Notes: generated by a model from the sequence alone, not told the origin. A stretch of DNA of 64,000 bases from an uncultured Opitutia bacterium (GCA_903913915.1 CAIWNE010000134.1:1-64000), one strand, 5' to 3'; shown: positions 26,344 through 37,719, counted from the stretch's first letter. Program-made: numbers and translations.

Positions 26344-27636
26344 ATGACCCTCCTCCGCACCAGCGACAAGGACTTCCGCAGCCAGCTTCGCGCCTTCGTC
26401 GGCTCGGGCGAAGCCGCCCCCGACGTGCGCGCCGCGGTCGCCGCCATCATCGCCGACGTGAAGGCCCGCGGCGACATCGCGGTGCTCGATTACACGGCGA
26501 AGTTCGACCATGCGAAGCTCACGGTCCGCCAGATCCGCGTGCCGCTCAAGGAACTCGAGAAGGCCGCCGCCAACCTCGACCCGGCGAAGAAGAAATCCTT
26601 CGACGAGGCCGCGAAGTGCGTCACGGCCTTCCACGCCCGCACGCTGCCGAAAGGCTGGACGGCGAAGAACCCCCACGGCGCCACGATCGGCGAACGCCAC
26701 CATGCGATCCGTCGCTGCGGCCTCTACATCCCCGGCGGCCAGGTCCCGCTCGTCTCGACGGTCCTGATGACCGCCCTGCCCGCCAAGGTCGCCGGCGTCC
26801 CCGAGCTCTGCGCCTGCACGCCGCCCGGCCCGGACGGAAAACTCACTCCTGACCTCCTCGCCGCGCTCTACCTCTGCGGCGTCCGCGAGGTCTACGCGAT
26901 CGGCGGCGTCCAGGCCGTCGCGGCGATGGCCCTCGGCACGAGCACGGTCACGCCGGTCGACAAGGTCTTCGGCCCGGGCAACGCGTTCGTCACCGAAGCG
27001 AAGCGCCAAGTCTTCGGCCTCGTCGGCGTCGACCTCCTCCCCGGCCCCAGCGAAGTGATGATCATCGCCGACCGCACGGCCAAGCCGGATTGGGTCGCGG
27101 CCGACCTCTGCGCCCAGGCCGAACACGGCAGCGGCAAGGAGAAGCTCTACCTGGTGACGGAGACCGAAGCCTTCGCCGACAAGTGCCTCGCCGCCGCCCG
27201 CTCGCAGTCCGCCGCCCTCACCCACGGCGAGAAGATCCGCAAGGCGCTCGACGCCAAGGTGTGCGTGATCCTCGTCCCGAAGATCGAAGACGCCGCCGAA
27301 GCCGCCAATCTCGTCGCGCCGGAACACCTCGAGCTGATGGTCGCGAAGGCGAAGCTCAAGAAGCTCTCCGCCCAGATCACGACGGCCGGCGCGATCCTGA
27401 TCGGCAGCCACACGCCCACGGTGCTCGGCGACTTCACCGCCGGCCCCAGCCACACGCTCCCCACCGGCGGCACGGGCCGCTTCTTCAGCGGCCTGCGCGT
27501 CGCCGACTTCCTCCGCCGCACGAGCCTGGTGCAGTACGATCCGGCCTCGCTCAAGAAGGCGGCCGGCGTGGTCGACGCGTTCGCCCGCATGGAGCGTCTC
27601 GACGCCCACGGCCGTTCGCTGAAGATCCGCCTCTGA
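26344..27636 (+). CDS. hisD: Histidinol dehydrogenase
   Basis: HisD oxidises L-histidinol to histidine in two NAD steps. 430 residues with the family blocks GLYIPGG, FGPGNAFVTEAKR, GPSEVMIIAD and QAEHGSG (zinc and substrate region), and AGPSHTLPTGGTGRFFSGL near the end. The ATG at 26344 starts 4 nt after the LolA-like stop. It converges on an inositol-monophosphatase-like gene, and the stop codons are only 6 nt apart. Confidence 0.96.
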   Translation: MTLLRTSDKDFRSQLRAFVGSGEAAPDVRAAVAAIIADVKARGDIAVLDYTAKFDHAKLTVRQIRVPLKELEKAAANLDPAKKKSFDEAAKCVTAFHARTLPKGWTAKNPHGATIGERHHAIRRCGLYIPGGQVPLVSTVLMTALPAKVAGVPELCACTPPGPDGKLTPDLLAALYLCGVREVYAIGGVQAVAAMALGTSTVTPVDKVFGPGNAFVTEAKRQVFGLVGVDLLPGPSEVMIIADRTAKPDWVAADLCAQAEHGSGKEKLYLVTETEAFADKCLAAARSQSAALTHGEKIRKALDAKVCVILVPKIEDAAEAANLVAPEHLELMVAKAKLKKLSAQITTAGAILIGSHTPTVLGDFTAGPSHTLPTGGTGRFFSGLRVADFLRRTSLVQYDPASLKKAAGVVDAFARMERLDAHGRSLKIRL

Positions 27637-27642
27637 CCGAGG

Positions 27643-28416
27643 TCAGTCGGCCAAGGTGCGCATCACTTCCGCGTGCAGCTTCGGCGCCGCGGCGATGATG
27701 TTGCCGGCCTTGACGGGATCGCCGCCGTCCCAGGACGTCACGACGGCGCCGGCGCCGCGCAGAACGGGGAGCACGGGGACGAGGTCCCAAGGATTCATGA
27801 TCGGGTCGGCGACGACGTGCGCGCGCCCGGCCGCCACGAGGAGGTGGCCGTAGCCGTCGCCCCACGTGCGCACGTGCGCGACGCTGTCGGCGAGGCGGTT
27901 CCAGCGGGCACCGCGATGCAGGCGGCGGACGTTGTCGAGGTCGGTGGAGACGACGACGGCGTCCTTCAAGGCGACCTCTTCGACGCGCACGGGGCGGCCG
28001 TTGAACTCGCAGGTGCGGTTGTCGCCGATGATGCGCTCCCCGAGGATCGGCTGGTCGATGAGGCCGAGCGCGGGCTTACCTTCGTAGCGCAGCCCGATGA
28101 GCGTGACGTAAAGCGGGACGCGCGAAAGGAACGACTTGGTGCCGTCGATGGGATCGAGCACCCAGCAATACTCGGCGTCGACGTTCTCGGGGCCGAACTC
28201 CTCGCCGAGGATGCCGTGGTCGGGATAAGCCTGCTTGATGGCCGCGCGCATCTGCCGCTCGGCCTCCTTGTCGGCGACCGTCACGGGCGTGCCGTCGGAC
28301 TTGAATTCGACCTCGGTCTCGACGCGCGCATGCGCGGCGACCAGGACCCGGCGGGCGATGTCCGCGAGTTTCTCGGCGAAGGCCTTGAGCTCTTTCTGAC
28401 GCGCTTCCGGAAGCAT
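27643..28416 (-). CDS. hisN: Inositol-monophosphatase family phosphatase, likely histidinol-phosphatase (HisN)
   Basis: 257 residues with the metal-dependent IMPase motifs: GEEFGPE (Glu), WVLDPIDGTKSFL (the DPIDGT motif with two Asp) and the second WDLVPVL site, so the active site looks intact. IMPase-like enzymes include myo-inositol-1-phosphatase, CysQ and histidinol-phosphatase HisN. I favour HisN because it faces hisD and no HisB-type phosphatase is seen here. This is inference, and substrate range cannot be told from sequence. The single gene is convergent with hisD. Confidence 0.75.
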   Translation of the reverse strand: MLPEARQKELKAFAEKLADIARRVLVAAHARVETEVEFKSDGTPVTVADKEAERQMRAAIKQAYPDHGILGEEFGPENVDAEYCWVLDPIDGTKSFLSRVPLYVTLIGLRYEGKPALGLIDQPILGERIIGDNRTCEFNGRPVRVEEVALKDAVVVSTDLDNVRRLHRGARWNRLADSVAHVRTWGDGYGHLLVAAGRAHVVADPIMNPWDLVPVLPVLRGAGAVVTSWDGGDPVKAGNIIAAAPKLHAEVMRTLAD

Positions 28417-28505
28417 GCCCCAGAGGTAAGCCCGGACGGCCCCCGCTCCAAGCGAAAAGCCCTCCGCAGGCTTGAAACACGGAGGATAAGACGGACACTG
28501 CGCCC

Positions 28506-29882
28506 ATGCGGCTCACCCCTTGGCTCCTCGGCATGCTGTCGGTCATGGCGAGCGCCTTCGCCGGCCAACCTTGCCGCATCGAGATCGTCGAGCAGGGCGA
28601 CGCATGGCCGGTGCCCGGCGTCGAGCTGCGCACCGTCCACGGCGTCCGCCTGGTCTCCGACAACGCGGGGCTGATCGCCTGCGACCTGCCTGAGCTGATG
28701 GGCCGTGAGACTTGGTTCACGGTCATCGGCCATGGCTACGGCGTGAAGGCCGACGGCTTCGGCTACCATGGCGTCCGGCTGACGCCGACCCCCGGCAAGA
28801 CGCTCAAGGTCATCGTCGAGCGCACGATCCTGGCCCGACGGCTAGGACGCCTCACGGGAGCGGGGCTCTTCGCGGAATCGCAGAAGCTCGGCGAACTGCC
28901 CGACTGGAAAGAAAGCGGCGTGCTGGGCTCCGACAGCGTCGTGACGGCGGAACTCGGCGGGAAGCTGCTCTGGTTCTGGGGCGACACGAACCTCCCGCAC
29001 TACCCGCTCGGCATCTTCAACGTCTCGTCGGCTTCGACCGAGAAATTCGCTCCGCCGGCCAAACCGCCGCTACGACCGCCCTACGCCTACGTGGCCGAAC
29101 GCAAGACCGCGCAAGGCGAGACCCGACCCCGCGGCGTCGCGGCCATCCCGGGCGAAGGGCCGACCTGGGTCTGGGGCGCGGCCACGCTGCCGGACGCGAA
29201 AGGCGCGCCTCACCTGGTCGCTTCCGCGGTGAAGGTGAAAGGCGAGATGCATGCCTACCGCTGGGATCTCGTGGAATGGGATCCGCACGAAGAACTTTTC
29301 CACCCGCTGGACACGGTCTGGACCGAAGACGCGGCGAACCCCAAGGCGCCGCCGGTGCCCGACGGCCACGCGGTACCTTGGTCGGATCAGGCAGGCCGCA
29401 AGTGGATCCTCTTCTGCAACCCTTTCCCGTCGCTCCGGACACCGGCGACCTACGAAGGCTGGAAGAATCCCGAGACCTGGAAGCCGCTCCGCCCCGCCTC
29501 CACCGCGGCGACTCCCGCCGGCGAGAACATCTTCGTCCACGGCGGCCATATCGCCTGGCATCCTTGGAGCCGCAAGTGGCTCGCGATCTTCACGCAGAAG
29601 GCCGGCAAGCCCTCGTTCCTCGGCGAAGTCTGGCTGGCCGAGGCGACCGAGCCTTTCGGGCCGTGGGTCAATGCGCGCAAGGTGCTCTCGCACGACGACT
29701 ACACCTTCTACAATCCGGTGCTGCACCCGGAGTTCTTCCGCGCCGACTCGCCGGTGATCCATTTCGAAGGCACCTACACGACGACGTTCTCGGGCAACAA
29801 GCAGCCGACGCCGCGCTGGGATTATAATCAGGTGCTCTACCAGCTGGACCTCTCGCAGCCGCCGTTCTCGGCAGGAAAATAA
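28506..29882 (+). CDS. Secreted protein, possible beta-propeller, unknown
   Basis: 458 residues with an N-terminal signal peptide (LLGMLSVMASAFAGQ, cleavage about residue 19). An N-terminal ~110-residue region with a Gly/Val strand pattern precedes a larger part with repeated Trp-Gly-Asp-type strands (LLWFWGDTNL, GPTWVWGAATL, WSDQAGRKWIL, IAWHPWSRKWLAIF), suggesting a five-bladed propeller of the GH32/43 or DUF4185 kind. No catalytic pair is assignable. It stands alone: 89 nt lie after the divergent hisN-like start, and the DUF2071 gene begins 44 nt downstream. Confidence 0.6.
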   Translation: MRLTPWLLGMLSVMASAFAGQPCRIEIVEQGDAWPVPGVELRTVHGVRLVSDNAGLIACDLPELMGRETWFTVIGHGYGVKADGFGYHGVRLTPTPGKTLKVIVERTILARRLGRLTGAGLFAESQKLGELPDWKESGVLGSDSVVTAELGGKLLWFWGDTNLPHYPLGIFNVSSASTEKFAPPAKPPLRPPYAYVAERKTAQGETRPRGVAAIPGEGPTWVWGAATLPDAKGAPHLVASAVKVKGEMHAYRWDLVEWDPHEELFHPLDTVWTEDAANPKAPPVPDGHAVPWSDQAGRKWILFCNPFPSLRTPATYEGWKNPETWKPLRPASTAATPAGENIFVHGGHIAWHPWSRKWLAIFTQKAGKPSFLGEVWLAEATEPFGPWVNARKVLSHDDYTFYNPVLHPEFFRADSPVIHFEGTYTTTFSGNKQPTPRWDYNQVLYQLDLSQPPFSAGK

Positions 29883-29926
29883 GCCCCGTCGCTTGACCGC
29901 CGTCCGACGCCGGAGAGGATGACGCC

Positions 29927-30658
29927 GTGAGCGATGCCACCCAGAGACTGCTGAGCGCCCGCGTCCGCCCGACGCGACGCGCGGTCATGCGCCAGCGCTG
30001 GGACGACCTGCTCTTCCTGCATTGGGAATACTCCGCCGCCGCGATCCAGGCCCGGCTCCCGGCCGGGCTCACGGTCGATACGTTCGAGGGCAAGGCCTAC
30101 CTCGGGGTCGTCGGCTTCCGCATGAACGCGGTACGCCCGGCCTTCCTCCCCGCCCTGCCCTGGCTTTCTTATTTCAACGAGCTCAACGTCCGCACCTACG
30201 TACGCGACGCCGCCGGCGAACCCGGCGTATGGTTCTTCTCCCTCGATTGCGACCGCGCGCCGGCCGTGACGATCGCCCGCGCCCTCTTCGGGCTCCCCTA
30301 CGAACACGCAACGATGTCCTTCGGCCCAGGGCTCGCGCAATCCTGCCGCCGGAGCGGTGCGACCGAGACCGCGCGCTTCGCCTGGTCGGCCACATCGTCG
30401 CCGCAGGCCACGAGCCCCGGCTCGCTGGAGTTCCATCTGGCCGAACGCTACAGCTTCTTCTCGGTGAAGTCCGGACGCCTGGCACGCGGCCAGGTCCACC
30501 ATACGCCCTATGAGCTGAGCCAGGCGACGGCCACGTCGTGGAGCGCCCTGCCGCTGACCTGGGACGGCTTCGACGTCGGCGGCCGCGCGCCCGATCTGGC
30601 CCACTGTTGCCAAGGCGTAGCCATCGAGGCCTTCTCGCTCGTGCCCGCCCATGCGTAA
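29927..30658 (+). CDS. DUF2071 (YqjF-like) protein
   Basis: 243 residues matching DUF2071: the opening MRQRWDDLLFLHWEYSAAAIQARLP and LTVDTFEGKAYLGVVGFRM are diagnostic of the YqjF-like family, followed by ELNVRTYVRD and WFFSLDCDRAPAVTIAR. The fold resembles acetoacetate decarboxylase; the function is unsettled. A GTG start at 29927 is chosen because GGAGAGG lies 8 nt upstream and the conserved sequence follows soon after. It overlaps the next gene (HAD phosphatase) by 8 nt. Confidence 0.82.
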   Translation: MSDATQRLLSARVRPTRRAVMRQRWDDLLFLHWEYSAAAIQARLPAGLTVDTFEGKAYLGVVGFRMNAVRPAFLPALPWLSYFNELNVRTYVRDAAGEPGVWFFSLDCDRAPAVTIARALFGLPYEHATMSFGPGLAQSCRRSGATETARFAWSATSSPQATSPGSLEFHLAERYSFFSVKSGRLARGQVHHTPYELSQATATSWSALPLTWDGFDVGGRAPDLAHCCQGVAIEAFSLVPAHA

Positions 30659-31301
30659 GAAGCTCCGAGACTACCGGCACGCCGTCTGGGATTGGAACGG
30701 CACGTTGCTCGACGACACCTGGTTGTGCTGCGAATCCCTGAACCGCCTGCTGAAGGAAGACGGCCATCCGCTCGTCGATCCGGTGCGTTATCGCCAGATC
30801 TTCCAGTTCCCGGTGATCAAGGTCTACCAGGCGATCGGCTTCACGCCCGACGAGGCCTCGTTCCGCGCGATGTCGGTCCGCTTCATGGCGGCCTACGAAG
30901 AACGCAAGACGGAGTGCCGCCTGCACCCGCACGCCGAGGCGCTGCTCGACGGACTCGCCGCGGCCGGGCTGACGCACTCGGTGCTCTCGGCCTACGAGCG
31001 CAGCCTGCTCACGACGACCCTCGCGCACTACGAGCTCGACCGCCGCTTCATCAAGACCTGCGGGGGCCATGACATCCATGCCGGCAGCAAGGAGGAGCGC
31101 GCCCGCCTCCACCTGTCCGACCTGGCCCATCGCCCGGAGGACGTGATCTACATCGGCGACACGGCGCATGACGCCGAGGCCGCCGCCGCGATGGGCGTCG
31201 ACTGCGTGCTGGCCGCCCACGGCCATCAGCACCGCGATCGGCTCGAGGGCCTCGGGGTCCGCGTGGTCGACGGCTTCGGCGAACTGCTGGCCGAACTTTA
31301 G
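30651..31301 (+). CDS. HAD-family phosphatase (phosphoglycolate-phosphatase-like)
   Basis: 216 residues. Motif I DWNGTLLDD carries the nucleophile Asp and the general-acid Asp, although the usual DxDGT has Asn at its third position. Motif IV is VIYIGDTAHDAEAA. The cap domain lies between. Such proteins hydrolyse small phosphate esters, and Gph or PpaX are the closest types. The first Met at 30651 overlaps DUF2071 by 8 nt, so the pair is translationally coupled. The substrate is not predictable. Confidence 0.85.
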   Translation: MRKKLRDYRHAVWDWNGTLLDDTWLCCESLNRLLKEDGHPLVDPVRYRQIFQFPVIKVYQAIGFTPDEASFRAMSVRFMAAYEERKTECRLHPHAEALLDGLAAAGLTHSVLSAYERSLLTTTLAHYELDRRFIKTCGGHDIHAGSKEERARLHLSDLAHRPEDVIYIGDTAHDAEAAAAMGVDCVLAAHGHQHRDRLEGLGVRVVDGFGELLAEL

Positions 31302-31401
31302 GCAACAAACCCCCGCCGGAGGGGTCAAACTGCTCACATCCCCCGCGTTTTGGTTGCCCTTCGGCGACCCGCTGGGTTCATATTCCCTCCCCATCTACCC
31401 C

Positions 31402-33573
<2,172 letters not shown>

Positions 33574-33594
33574 GCGAAATCACACCGGCCCGCC

Positions 33595-33622
33595 AAGACC
33601 CCGACCCTGTCGGGGTCTTTTG
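33595..33622 (+). terminator. Rho-independent terminator after acs
   Basis: AAGACCCCGA, loop ccctg, TCGGGGTCTT, with the terminal Ts continuing. Confidence 0.9.
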
Positions 33623-33640
33623 TTTGAAGACATAAACTCG

Positions 33641-33811
33641 AAGGGAGACCGGATGATTAGCTGGGGACGCTTATTCGCCGCAGGGCGAATGATGGCAGGG
33701 GCACGATTCATCGTGCACTCCCATGCGGAGGGCGCGGCGAAGCCACGCCCCTAGCCTCGGCCGCCCTGCGGCGGACCGCATCCCCCACAGCATACATTCC
33801 GGTCTCCCCTT
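33641..33811. repeat. Repeat family A, copy 1 (MITE-like palindromic element)
   Basis: A 171-nt non-coding element with terminal inverted repeats: aagggagaccgg at 33641-33652 against ccggtctcccctt at 33799-33811. Inside are three hairpins: ATTCGCC-gcag-GGCGAAT, GCACGAT-tc-ATCGTGC and GCCGC-cct-GCGGC. A second copy lies at 41214-41380. The two copies differ by paired changes that keep the stems. No open frame of note. It sits directly after a terminator, as does copy 2. Confidence 0.85.
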
Positions 33812-33858
33812 GAGCGCTGCTCCCACCCCGCCACCTGCCACCCGGGGCTTGCATCCTC

Positions 33859-33906
33859 CATTCAGCCCTCGATTCAGCCCTCCACTCAGTCATCGACTCA
33901 GCCCTC
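33859..33906. repeat. Four tandem copies of a 12-nt unit
   Basis: Units cattcagccctc, gattcagccctc, cactcagtcatc, gactcagccctc. The 441-nt gap 33574-34015 holds only the acs terminator, repeat A copy 1, this array and a C-rich leader of the thioredoxin gene. Confidence 0.85.
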
Positions 33907-34015
33907 TCGTTTGCGCTTATGACGCCGCCCTAACCGCCATCCGCCAACCGCTATACGCCGCCACCTTCCGACAACCCCTCTTGCCTCCCATCATCCTCGA
34001 CCCAAACTCATCCCC

Positions 34016-35146
34016 ATGCGCGCCCTGCTCCTGCTGCTGCTCACGGCCACCCTTTCCGCCGCCGGCCTGAAGGTCGGCGATCCCGCTCCCGCCACGCGGC
34101 CGGAGACGATGCTCCAAGGCGAGGCGGTGAAGGATTTCAAGAAAGGCGAGGTCTACGTCTTCGAATGCTGGGCGAGCTGGTGCGGCCCGTGCGTCGCCGC
34201 GATCCCGCACCTCAACGAGCTGCATAAGACGATGGGCAAGAAGGGCGTCGTCATCACGGGCGTCAATGTCTGGGAAAGCGAACGCGACGCGGCCTCCGCG
34301 CAGCGCGCGAAGGATTTCCTGAAAGCCCAGGGCGACAAGATGTCTTACCGCGTCGCCCTCGGCGGCAAGGCCTTCATCAAGGACTGGCTCGAAGCCGCGG
34401 AAGTGAACGGCATTCCGCACGCGTTCGTCGTCGCCGACGGCAAGATTGCCTGGATGGGCCACCCGATGCAGCTCTCGCCGGAGATCATCGGCGACATCCT
34501 GACCGGCACGCCCCTCGCGGCCGCCGCGCCCATCGCCGAAAAAGTCCCGCAGCGCCGCCTAGGCAAGCCCGCCGCCCCCGCCGCGAAATCCCCGAACGAC
34601 CCCGAGATGGCCGCCGCCCAGGCGAAGCTCGACGCGCTGGCCGAAGCGATGGGACGGCGCGACTGGGACGCCGCCGAAAAAGCCCTGCCCGCCGCCGCCG
34701 GCGTGCTGCCCCCGCAGGAGGGCAAGGAACTTCGCGAGACCATCGAGGCGCAGATCGGCCTGGGGCGCGGTGATCCGAGCAAATTCTACGCCCAGCTGCA
34801 GCGCCTGGCCGACGAGGATTTCGACGACGCCGAAGCGCTGAACGAGATCGCCTGGCGCCTCCTCACCCTCAAGGCCTTCGAGAAGCAGCGCAACCTGGCG
34901 CTGGCGGAGAAATGCGCGGTGCAGTCCGTGAAGCTCACGAAGGAAGAAGAGTCCGACAAGCTCGATACGCTCGCCCGCCTGCGCTGGCTCCAGGGCCGCA
35001 AGGAAGAGGCCATCCGCCTGCAGATCAAGGCGGTCGACAAGGCCGAGGCCGGACGCATGAAGACGCTCCTGCAGAAGACCCTCGACGCCCTGCTGAAAGG
35101 CGAGCTCCCCCCGGCCGACGAAGAAGACGAGGAGCCGAACCGCTGA
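34016..35146 (+). CDS. Exported TlpA-type thioredoxin with C-terminal helical domain
   Basis: 376 residues. A signal peptide (MRALLLLLLTATLSAAG) precedes a thioredoxin fold with the redox pair in FECWASWCGPCVAAIPHL and a cis-Pro region GIPHAFVV. An Ala/Pro linker near residue 185 leads to a helical C-terminal part (about 200-365) that resembles tetratricopeptide-type repeats (AQAKLDALAEAMGRRDWDAAEKAL). This predicts a periplasmic disulphide reductase or cytochrome maturation-like protein with a binding module; substrate unknown. It is preceded by a 441-nt gap containing repeat A. The PPK2 gene starts 78 nt after its stop. Confidence 0.85.
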   Translation: MRALLLLLLTATLSAAGLKVGDPAPATRPETMLQGEAVKDFKKGEVYVFECWASWCGPCVAAIPHLNELHKTMGKKGVVITGVNVWESERDAASAQRAKDFLKAQGDKMSYRVALGGKAFIKDWLEAAEVNGIPHAFVVADGKIAWMGHPMQLSPEIIGDILTGTPLAAAAPIAEKVPQRRLGKPAAPAAKSPNDPEMAAAQAKLDALAEAMGRRDWDAAEKALPAAAGVLPPQEGKELRETIEAQIGLGRGDPSKFYAQLQRLADEDFDDAEALNEIAWRLLTLKAFEKQRNLALAEKCAVQSVKLTKEEESDKLDTLARLRWLQGRKEEAIRLQIKAVDKAEAGRMKTLLQKTLDALLKGELPPADEEDEEPNR

Positions 35147-35224
35147 GCAACCGGGCTAAGCCGTCACCGTTCTGTCACTCAATCGCGCTTCCCATCCGCG
35201 GAGGCGTCCTGCATAGTGACGTCG

Positions 35225-36646
35225 ATGGCCACCCGCAGCGCACTTGAGCGATCCCGCTCCGCCCTCCACCTCCGCCTCCTGGCCGCCCAGCGCCGCCTGG
35301 TGACGAAGCAGCAGAGCGCGGTGATCGTCATCGGCGGCAACGACCGCCTCGCCGCCTCGGAACTCGCCAACCAGCTCACTGAGTGGTTCGACTCGCGCTC
35401 GGTCCGCATCTGCGCGCCGACCTCCCACGCCCATCCGAAACACCCCTTCCTCTGGCCTTACTGGCAGGACATGCCTGCCAAGGGCCGCATCACGATCGTG
35501 GTCGGCGACTGGCTCACCCGCACGGCCGTCCAGGCGGCGAACGACGAGCTTCCCGACGACGCCCTGCGTCTCCGTCTGAAATCCCTCCGCACGTTCGAAG
35601 AACTCCTCGCCTCGGACGGGACGTCGGTCGTGAAGGTCTGGATCGAATCGCCGGAAAAACTGCTCCGCCGCCGTCTCCGCGAAGCCGAAGACACCGACGC
35701 CGAAGGCTGGGTGGTCACGGAAGAAGACCTGCTGCTGACGAAGAGGTCCGCCCATAACCTCGCCCGCACCCTGCGCGCCCAAGGCAGCGGCAAGAACCTG
35801 CCGTGGAAAGTGATCCAAGGCGGCGAGACGAAGCATCGTGACCTGCACGCCGGCCTGGTGATCGCCGCGCAGCTCGGCCAGGCCTCGCGCCGTCGCCCGG
35901 CGGTCGCGGCGAAGAAGCCGAGCGGCCGTCCGCGCGGACTCCTGGAAAGCGCGACGGCTCATCCGACCTTGGACAAGAAGGGCTACGGCCAGCAGATGGC
36001 CAAGCTTCAGGCCCGCCTCGGCCGCCTGACCCGCCTCGCCGCGCAGAAGGGCGTCGCCACGGTCGTGGTGCTCGAAGGCCCCGACGCCGCCGGCAAGGGT
36101 GGCGCGATCCGCCGTCTCTGCGGCATGCTCGACGCGGCCCACTACCAGGTCTTCCCGACGCCGGCCCCGACGCCCGAGGAGAAGGCCCGCCACTACCTCT
36201 GGCGCTTCTGGAACAAGGTGCCCGCCCCCGGGCGCCTCGCGGTCTTCGACCGTTCCTGGTTCGGCCGCGTGATGGTCGAACGCGTCGAGCATTTCGCCAA
36301 GGACGCCGAGTGGGCCCGCGCCTACGCGGAGATCAACGACTTCGAGGCCCGCCTCGCCGAGGCCGGCATGGTGGTGCTGAAGCTCTGGATCAACATCTCG
36401 AAGGAAGAACAGCTGCGCCGCTTCCGCGCCCGCGAGCTTTCGCCCCACAAGCGGCATAAGATGACGCAGGAGGACTACCGCAATCGGAAGAAGTGGGACG
36501 ACAACCTGCGCGCGGCGGAGGACATGATCGCCCGCACGGATACGCCGCACGCCCCTTGGGTCGTGGTCTCCGGCGACGACAAGCGCTACGCCCGCGTGGC
36601 GGTCCTCAAGGCCGTCTGCCGAGCGTTGTCCGACCGGCTCGACTGA
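35225..36646 (+). CDS. Polyphosphate kinase 2 family, two-domain (class II type)
   Basis: 473 residues made of two PPK2-like domains, the arrangement of polyphosphate:AMP phosphotransferases. The C-terminal domain is complete: Walker A LEGPDAAGKGGAIRR, FDRSWFGRVMVERVE and KFRxREL-like RRFRARELSPHKRHK. The N-terminal copy has lost its P-loop (VIVIGGNDRLAASE where GxDxxGK is expected) and is probably structural. Such enzymes phosphorylate AMP or ADP with polyphosphate. I use ATG 35225 over the GTG at 35216. The 3' end overlaps mutY on the other strand by 41 nt. Confidence 0.88.
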   Translation: MATRSALERSRSALHLRLLAAQRRLVTKQQSAVIVIGGNDRLAASELANQLTEWFDSRSVRICAPTSHAHPKHPFLWPYWQDMPAKGRITIVVGDWLTRTAVQAANDELPDDALRLRLKSLRTFEELLASDGTSVVKVWIESPEKLLRRRLREAEDTDAEGWVVTEEDLLLTKRSAHNLARTLRAQGSGKNLPWKVIQGGETKHRDLHAGLVIAAQLGQASRRRPAVAAKKPSGRPRGLLESATAHPTLDKKGYGQQMAKLQARLGRLTRLAAQKGVATVVVLEGPDAAGKGGAIRRLCGMLDAAHYQVFPTPAPTPEEKARHYLWRFWNKVPAPGRLAVFDRSWFGRVMVERVEHFAKDAEWARAYAEINDFEARLAEAGMVVLKLWINISKEEQLRRFRARELSPHKRHKMTQEDYRNRKKWDDNLRAAEDMIARTDTPHAPWVVVSGDDKRYARVAVLKAVCRALSDRLD

Positions 36647-37673
36647 GCCACTCGCCAAGCCAGCGGCGATGCGGCCCGCTCAACGCGGCCCCATCCAACG
36701 CCTCGGCCTCGACCCATTCGAGCTCGCCATCCTTCGCCCAGCGACGGACTTCGGCCGCCTTGGGCTCGATCGCGTGAAGCTTCTCCTCATAGGTCACGGT
36801 GCCGATGGTCCGGCGACGCACAAGGGCAGGCTCGCCGGCCGGCTCGACGTCGAGAGAGGAAAGAACGGGAATCTCGGCCATGCCGGCGAGGCGCTTGGCG
36901 CCAGGAGGATTTCGACGCAGGAGGATCCTGCCTTCGTGGGCGACGAGCGCGCGTTCGACGACGGCTTCCTTGCGCTCCTTGGCGACGAAGCGCGGCAACG
37001 CCTGGGCGTCACCGGCCTGCTTGGCGTCGCACCATTCCGCCAAGGGACAGTTCGCGCAGTCAGGCATGCCTTTGCGGCACACGGTGGCGCCGAGCTCCAT
37101 CATGGCTTGGTTGAAATCACCGGGGCGCTTCGGGTCGACGAGCTCGTCGGCCCGCGGCGCGAACAGCTTCGCGGCGGATGATGCGTCTCGCAGCTTCGCC
37201 CGGACGCCGTCGAGGCGGGCGAGCACGCGCACGACGTTGCCGTCGACGACCGCGACAGGCTCAGCGAAGGCGATGCTGGCGATGGCCGCCGCGGTATACG
37301 GCCCGACGCCCTTGAACTCGCGCCACTCGGCCGCGGTCCGCGGCGGCTGCTTCAGCACGGCGACCTGCTTGGCGAGGTTGAGGAGATTACGCGCGCGCGA
37401 ATAATACCCGAGCCCGGCCCAGAGGGCGAGGACCTCGGCCTCTTCCGCCTTGGCGAGATCCTTGAAGTCCGGCCACTTGGCGGTCCACTTCTCGAAGTAG
37501 GGGATCGCGGTGGCGATCTGGGTCTGCTGGCACATCAGCTCCGAGACCACCGTCCGGTAAGCCGAGACCTCCCCCCGCCACGGCATCGGGCGGCGGTTAC
37601 GCCCGAACCAGGCCAAAAGGGCCCGGCGCATCGCGGGGATGCTGGCATTACGGGCGGGTTTCGCGGCAGGCAT
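36606..37673 (-). CDS. mutY: A/G-specific adenine glycosylase MutY
   Basis: MutY removes adenine opposite 8-oxoguanine. 355 residues. The catalytic Glu lies in SELMCQQTQIATAIPYFEKW, the helix-hairpin-helix and Asp in EFKGVGPYTAAAIAS and VVDGNVVRVLAR, and the [4Fe-4S] cluster in C-x6-C-x2-C-x5-C (CRKGMPDCANCPLAEWC). The C-terminal Nudix-like domain that reads 8-oxoG follows (RRNPPGAKRLAGMAEIP). Start ATG 37673. It is divergent from rnhC (46 nt) and overlaps the convergent PPK2 gene by 41 nt. Confidence 0.95.
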   Translation of the reverse strand: MPAAKPARNASIPAMRRALLAWFGRNRRPMPWRGEVSAYRTVVSELMCQQTQIATAIPYFEKWTAKWPDFKDLAKAEEAEVLALWAGLGYYSRARNLLNLAKQVAVLKQPPRTAAEWREFKGVGPYTAAAIASIAFAEPVAVVDGNVVRVLARLDGVRAKLRDASSAAKLFAPRADELVDPKRPGDFNQAMMELGATVCRKGMPDCANCPLAEWCDAKQAGDAQALPRFVAKERKEAVVERALVAHEGRILLRRNPPGAKRLAGMAEIPVLSSLDVEPAGEPALVRRRTIGTVTYEEKLHAIEPKAAEVRRWAKDGELEWVEAEALDGAALSGPHRRWLGEWLSRAGRTTLGRRP

Positions 37674-37719
37674 GGATGGGGCTGGATTCGGAGGCCAACT
37701 CGGGTAGACCTTGGGACTC

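Noticed and set aside
31350-31390. Promoter TTGCCC-17-TTCATA ahead of acs
   Set aside because: The -10 matches too poorly to support a call.
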